This document shows, in pieces, positions 60,380-64,000 of a stretch of 64,000 bases of DNA. This DNA comes from Sphingomonas caeni. GTDB lineage: Bacteria > Pseudomonadota > Alphaproteobacteria > Sphingomonadales > Sphingomonadaceae. A program made the translations under genes and the position numbers. The stretch spans positions 62,001 through 126,000 of the forward strand of contig NZ_JAPDOK010000001.1 of the NCBI RefSeq assembly GCF_026013415.1, in the 5' to 3' direction. A model generated the notes under the pieces. That model was not told the DNA's origin and ran no database searches. It was given only the letters and a program-made list of their open reading frames with translations. Every line of letters starts with the position of its first letter. The first letter of the stretch is position 1.

Positions 60380-61819
60380 TCATTTATCGGGAGTCATCAG
60401 CTCCCTGACGTCGGTCAGCCGCCCTGTTACAGCAGCCGCTGCCGCCATGGCCGGCGACACCAGGTGCGTCCGTGCTCCCGGACCCTGTCTTCCTACAAAA
60501 TTCCGGTTCGAGGTGGAAGCACAACGTTCGCCTGACGGTACTTTATCGGGATTCATTGCCAGGCACATCGAGCAACCGGGCTCACGCCATTGGAATCCCG
60601 CCTGAATGAAAATGCGGTCGAGCCCTTCGGCCTCGGCCTGGCGCTTGACCAGTCCCGATCCGGGCACGATCAGCGCCTGGCGGATTCCGTCGGCGACGTG
60701 CCGCCCCTCGACCACCGCGGCGGCGGCGCGCAGGTCTTCGATCCGCGAGTTGGTGCACGATCCGATGAAGACATGCTCGATCGCGACATCCCGCATCGCG
60801 GTGCCCGGCGTCAGCCCCATATAATCGAGCGACTTCTGCGCCGCGACGCGCTTGGAGGGGTCGGCGAAGCTCTCCGGATCGGGCACGACGCCCGTGATCG
60901 GCACGACATCCTCGGGGCTCGTCCCCCAGGTGAGCGAGGGGGCGATATCGCCGGCGTCGAGCGTGACGACCCGATCGTACACGGCGCCGGCATCGGTCGG
61001 CAGCGTGCGCCAATAGGCGACCGCGCGCTCCCAATCCTCACCGCTCGGCGCCATCGGGCGGCGCTCGAGATAGTCGAACGTCTTCTCGTCAGGCGCGATC
61101 AGGCCGGCACGCGCGCCGCCCTCGATCGACATGTTCGAGACGGTCAGTCGCCCCTCGATCGACATCGCCCGGATCACTTCGCCTGTATATTCGATGACAT
61201 AGCCGGTGCCGCCCGCCGCGCCGATCTTGCCGATGATCGCGAGGACGACGTCCTTCGGTCCCACGCCGAAGCCCAGCGTTCCGTCGACGCGGACCTCCAT
61301 CGTCTTCGAGGGGCTCAGCAACAGCGTCTGCGTCGCAAGGACATGCTCGACCTCGCTGGTGCCGATCCCGAACGCCAGCGCCCCCAGCGCGCCATGCGCC
61401 GAGGTATGGCTGTCGCCGCAGACGAGCGTGGTGCCGGGGAGCGTGAAGCCCTGCTCCGGCCCCACGACATGGACGATTCCCTGACGCGCATCGAGCGCGT
61501 CGATATAGGGCACGCCGAATTCAACCACGTTCGCGCGTAGCGTCGAAAGCTGGTTGGCGCTCTCGGGGTCCGCTATCGGCAGCATCGCACCCAGGGCATC
61601 GACGCGCGCGGTGGTCGGCAGGTTGTGGTCGGGCACCGCCAGCGTCAGATCGGGCCGGCGCACCTTGCGCCCCGCGACGCGCAGCCCCTCGAACGCCTGG
61701 GGGCTGGTCACCTCATGGACAAGGTGGCGGTCGATATAGATCAGGCAGGTGCCGTCGTCGCGGCGCTCGACGACATGATCGGCCCAGATCTTTTCATACA
61801 GGGTCAGCGGCTTTGCCAT
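60380..61819 (-). CDS. leuC: 3-isopropylmalate dehydratase large subunit
   Basis: The 479-residue aconitase-family protein has [19 protein letters not shown], the cluster cysteines in [17 protein letters not shown] and [14 protein letters not shown], and the C-terminal [18 protein letters not shown]. It binds a [4Fe-4S] cluster and works with LeuD in leucine synthesis. [17 protein letters not shown] is the usual start. No leader peptide attenuator with leucine codons was seen upstream. Confidence 0.96.
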   Translation of the reverse strand: MAKPLTLYEKIWADHVVERRDDGTCLIYIDRHLVHEVTSPQAFEGLRVAGRKVRRPDLTLAVPDHNLPTTARVDALGAMLPIADPESANQLSTLRANVVEFGVPYIDALDARQGIVHVVGPEQGFTLPGTTLVCGDSHTSAHGALGALAFGIGTSEVEHVLATQTLLLSPSKTMEVRVDGTLGFGVGPKDVVLAIIGKIGAAGGTGYVIEYTGEVIRAMSIEGRLTVSNMSIEGGARAGLIAPDEKTFDYLERRPMAPSGEDWERAVAYWRTLPTDAGAVYDRVVTLDAGDIAPSLTWGTSPEDVVPITGVVPDPESFADPSKRVAAQKSLDYMGLTPGTAMRDVAIEHVFIGSCTNSRIEDLRAAAAVVEGRHVADGIRQALIVPGSGLVKRQAEAEGLDRIFIQAGFQWREPGCSMCLAMNPDKVPSGERCASTSNRNFVGRQGPGARTHLVSPAMAAAAAVTGRLTDVRELMTPDK

Positions 61820-61885
61820 CAGCGCGCTCTACCCCAATCGCGCGCCGGGGCAAGCCGACGTGCGATTGGGCCGTATCAAGCGCAG

Positions 61886-62716
61886 CTATTTCTGCTTCGC
61901 CGCCTCGCCGCGCAGATAGTCGTGCGTCGCGGCGATCTCCGCATCGGACATGGCGTGCGTTGCTTCCTTGGGCACTTCGGTCATCAGCCCGAGGTCGCCC
62001 GGCTTCAGCCCCACGCCGGTGCGCAGCAGCTTGCGGAACGCCTCGGGGCTATAGCCTGCCGCCATCGGCGCGAGCGCCGGCGCGACCTGACCGCTCTCGG
62101 TCGTGTTTGGCGTGCCGAGCTTGTGGCATTCGGAGCAGACCGCGTCGAAATAATATTGGCCGATCGCGGTGGGGCGCGTGCGTGGCGCGACGGTGTCGGC
62201 CTGGAAGCTCGGCTTGACCCCGCCGGTCAGCAACGCGAACCGGCCGAGCGGGCCGTAGCGCATCGGCTGGGTCACATCGTTCGGTCCGGGCTTGAGCGTA
62301 CGCAGCCAGGCGATCAGCCTGCCGGCGTCGTCATCGGCGATGAAGCGGTGCGACACGGTGGGCATCACGAACAGGCTGGTGCCGTCGCGCTTCACGCCGT
62401 GGCGGATCAGCCGGAGCAGTTCGGCGTCCGAATAGTCGGCGATCCTGCGCGCGATCCCCGGCGGCGCGATCGAGGCGACGAACCAGGGCGGGTTATCCCA
62501 GACCCGGCCTTCCGAATTGGGGCCATGGCAGCCGCGGCACCCGAAGATCGTGGCGAGCCGGCCGCCTTCCTCGATCGAGGCGGCGTCCTTGGGGACGGCG
62601 ATGGAGGTGAGCGCGACGTCATGCTTCGCGCGGATCATCCATTCGGAGGCGCCGTAGAGGACCACGACCCCCAAGACTAAAATCCCCGCGACCGCGAGCG
62701 CTATCCGTTTGAACAT
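61886..62716 (-). CDS. Membrane-anchored dihaem cytochrome c
   Basis: The 276-residue protein has an N-terminal anchor or signal (residues 4-24) and two class I cytochrome c domains with CRGCH (about 59-63) and CSECH (about 193-197). Candidate Met ligands are FVMPTVSH and MTEVPKEATHAMS. It should transfer electrons in the periplasm. No oxidase or dehydrogenase partner is adjacent; leuC follows 66 bp downstream. Confidence 0.88.
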   Translation of the reverse strand: MFKRIALAVAGILVLGVVVLYGASEWMIRAKHDVALTSIAVPKDAASIEEGGRLATIFGCRGCHGPNSEGRVWDNPPWFVASIAPPGIARRIADYSDAELLRLIRHGVKRDGTSLFVMPTVSHRFIADDDAGRLIAWLRTLKPGPNDVTQPMRYGPLGRFALLTGGVKPSFQADTVAPRTRPTAIGQYYFDAVCSECHKLGTPNTTESGQVAPALAPMAAGYSPEAFRKLLRTGVGLKPGDLGLMTEVPKEATHAMSDAEIAATHDYLRGEAAKQK

Positions 62717-62758
62717 GGCGCGATTCTCCCCGATTTTTGCGGGCTTATGCCAGACTCG

Positions 62759-63718
62759 TTACGCGCCCGCCACTTCCTTGGGACTCACATAGCTGGCGTC
62801 ATGCGCGAACGGCATCGGGGCGCCGGAACGGAGTGCCGCCAGCACCTCGGCGAAGCCCGTCTCGCAGCGAAATCCCATCATCTGCTCGGCGAGCCCCGGA
62901 TCATAGACCCGCCCGATGCTCTTCGGCAGCTCCCATCCCCGCCGCGCATAGAGCTCCGCGGCATCGGGGAAATGGCGGGCGATCACCGCGCGGGCATCGG
63001 CCTTGAGTTCTACGCATTCCTCCGGCGCAAAGGGCGTCGGCGCGGAGAGGATGAAGGTGGCGAAACCGATCTCCGGCGCCCTTTCCAGCGCGGCCAGGTG
63101 CGCGCGCGCGGCGTCCTCGACGGTCAGCCGCCGGTTGAGGAACTCATTGGCCTTCATGTTGGTGCCCGAAAGGCTGCGGTGCGTATCGTCCTCCTCGGGA
63201 AAGAAGCGCGCGGTCCGCAGCACCATGCACGCCAGCCCCGCATCCTGATGCGCGAGGCTGCAGAGCTTCTCCGCCGCGAGCTTGGTGACGCCATAGATGT
63301 TGCGCGGCCGCAGCGGCCCCGATTCCTCGGTCAGCCACACCGCCGCCGCGCCCTTCTCCTCGCGGATCGCCGACGAGATCATCAGCGAGGTGGTCGAGGT
63401 GAAGACGAACCGGTCATGCCCCGCGGCCTGCGCCGCCTCGAGCAGATTGAGCGTGCCCGAGACATTGACGTCGATGAACGCCTGGGGCCGATAGCGGACG
63501 ATATCGGGCTTGTGCAGCGCCCCGCCATGGATCACCGCCTCGATGCCCTTCTCGCCGAACACCCGCTCGATCAGCGCGCGATCCGCGACCGATCCGATCA
63601 CCTGCGTATCCGCCCCCGGCGCGACGTCGAGCCCCGTCACCTCATGCCCCGCCCCGCGCAGCATCGGCGCGAGAAAGCGGCCCAGCCAGCCCGACGATCC
63701 TGTCAGCAACACCCGCAT
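62759..63718 (-). CDS. NAD-dependent epimerase/dehydratase (extended SDR)
   Basis: The 319-residue protein has the Rossmann start VLLTGSSGWLGRFL, VIHGGALHKPDI and NVSGTLNLLEAA, with the catalytic Tyr and Lys in IYGVTKLAAEKL. The substrate is probably a nucleotide sugar or an aldehyde/ketone, but no neighbour says which. The cytochrome c gene follows 42 bp downstream. Three copies of a 13-bp direct repeat lie immediately upstream of the start. Confidence 0.87.
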   Translation of the reverse strand: MRVLLTGSSGWLGRFLAPMLRGAGHEVTGLDVAPGADTQVIGSVADRALIERVFGEKGIEAVIHGGALHKPDIVRYRPQAFIDVNVSGTLNLLEAAQAAGHDRFVFTSTTSLMISSAIREEKGAAAVWLTEESGPLRPRNIYGVTKLAAEKLCSLAHQDAGLACMVLRTARFFPEEDDTHRSLSGTNMKANEFLNRRLTVEDAARAHLAALERAPEIGFATFILSAPTPFAPEECVELKADARAVIARHFPDAAELYARRGWELPKSIGRVYDPGLAEQMMGFRCETGFAEVLAALRSGAPMPFAHDASYVSPKEVAGA

Positions 63719-63719
63719 A

Positions 63720-63778
63720 CGTAGTTCGACTCACGTAGTTCGACTCGTCCGTACGATGACTCATCGTAGTTCGACTCA
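63720..63778. repeat. Three direct copies of CGTAGTTCGACTC before the epimerase gene
   Basis: Identical 13-bp units start at 63720, 63734 and 63765; the first two are one 14-bp period apart and the third follows a 17-bp spacer containing a variant (CGATGACTCAT). They sit right upstream of the minus-strand epimerase start, where a promoter or regulator site would be expected. Confidence 0.7.
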
Positions 63779-63883
63779 ATTGCCCGAAACCGGATGCCGG
63801 GGCACATAGCGGCCACGGTCCGAGTTGAACATGCTGAGGCAAGCGGGGCGCGCGCCGAGCATGATGGAGCTGAGGACATTGGA

Positions 63884-63920
63884 GGCCGGGCCCCGGGTCG
63901 AGACCTGGGGCCCGGCCTTC
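63884..63920. terminator. Strong GC hairpin next to the last gene
   Basis: A stem of about 16 bp (AGGCCGGGCCCCGGGT / ACCTGGGGCCCGGCCT, one mismatch) with a CGAG loop lies 4 bp after the stop of the minus-strand gene at the window end. There is no good T-run on the minus side, so termination is likely but not certain. Confidence 0.6.
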
Positions 63921-63923
63921 TTG

Positions 63924-64000
63924 CTATGCGGCGGCCGGGATCGGCGAGGCCAGCGTCTCGGCCGGATCGTGCGCGTCCGCCCAGTCCACCCGGCGCTTGA
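63924..64000 (-). CDS. 3' end of a minus-strand gene running out of the window
   Basis: The minus strand reads in frame from the window edge to TAG at 63924, with the C-terminal residues KRRVDWADAHDPAETLASPI and then PAAA. Codon use is typical of the genome and a strong hairpin follows the stop. Too little is visible to name the product. Confidence 0.5.
   Translation of the reverse strand, partial: KRRVDWADAHDPAETLASPIPAAA

Noticed and set aside
63720..63778. CRISPR-like direct repeats
   Set aside because: The units are only 13 bp with irregular 1-18 bp spacers and only three copies; no cas genes are present.

Overview
The window is a chromosomal segment of a high-GC alphaproteobacterium. 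It most resembles a member of the Sphingomonadales (Sphingomonas-like). The evidence is the set of small conserved alphaproteobacterial families (TIGR02300, DUF2794, the DUF1476/ATPase zeta subunit), the block aroA-cmk-(insert)-rpsA-ihfB, a CCA-encoding tRNA-Ala(GGC) and tRNA-Leu(UAA), and dispersed palindromic repeats with CGTTCGT...GAGTAG/GAGC ends of a kind I associate with sphingomonad genomes. There are no transposases, integrases, rRNA genes or CRISPR arrays.

Layout. 0-6 kb: phosphate regulon (end of phoR, a near-consensus Pho box, pstSCAB-phoU-phoB as one overlapping operon). 6-18 kb: housekeeping genes, including an SDR dehydrogenase, DUF2794, cysE divergent from a TauE/SafE exporter, ahpC-ahpD divergent from oxyR, pgsA-moaD-moaE, an LplT-like MFS carrier, and a LacI regulator divergent from a glycerate-kinase-type enzyme. 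18-30 kb: tRNA-Ala, a zinc-ribbon protein, aroA, cmk, rpsA, ihfB and tRNA-Leu. This usually contiguous block is interrupted between cmk and rpsA by about 6.5 kb of accessory genes (HAD protein, histidine phosphatase, LamG-repeat protein, Asn/Ser-rich protein).

29.8-34.1 kb holds a four-gene minus-strand cassette next to tRNA-Leu: a TIR-TM-TPR protein with the catalytic-type glutamate, an unrecognised 254-residue protein, a leaderless S8 subtilase with a complete triad, and an 83-residue protein resembling a free-standing I9 (subtilisin propeptide) inhibitor. This is my best candidate for an undescribed system: a TIR sensor/effector coupled to a cytosolic protease and its inhibitor. 34-44 kb: two orphan peptide-binding lipoproteins, nadC, a DMT exporter, a DUF885 peptidase coupled to a PhyH-like dioxygenase, and a tandem pair of exported paralogues. 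44-46.1 kb: an orphan type VI secretion cargo module (PAAR, DUF4123 adaptor, goose-type lysozyme), in which base composition drops sharply inside the adaptor gene and stays low through the effector.

46-64 kb: nadA, membrane proteins, an MBL-fold hydrolase, a TonB-dependent receptor, a BlaI/M56 pair with a palindromic operator, a PfkB kinase that seems to start at a non-standard codon, a glycosyltransferase preceded by a duplicated translation start, grxD-bolA-ATPase zeta, a quinone oxidoreductase, leuD/leuC separated by a repeat and a small exported protein, a dihaem cytochrome c, an epimerase, and the 3' end of a further minus-strand gene. Everything here is read by eye from the sequence; family names are recognition calls, not database results.
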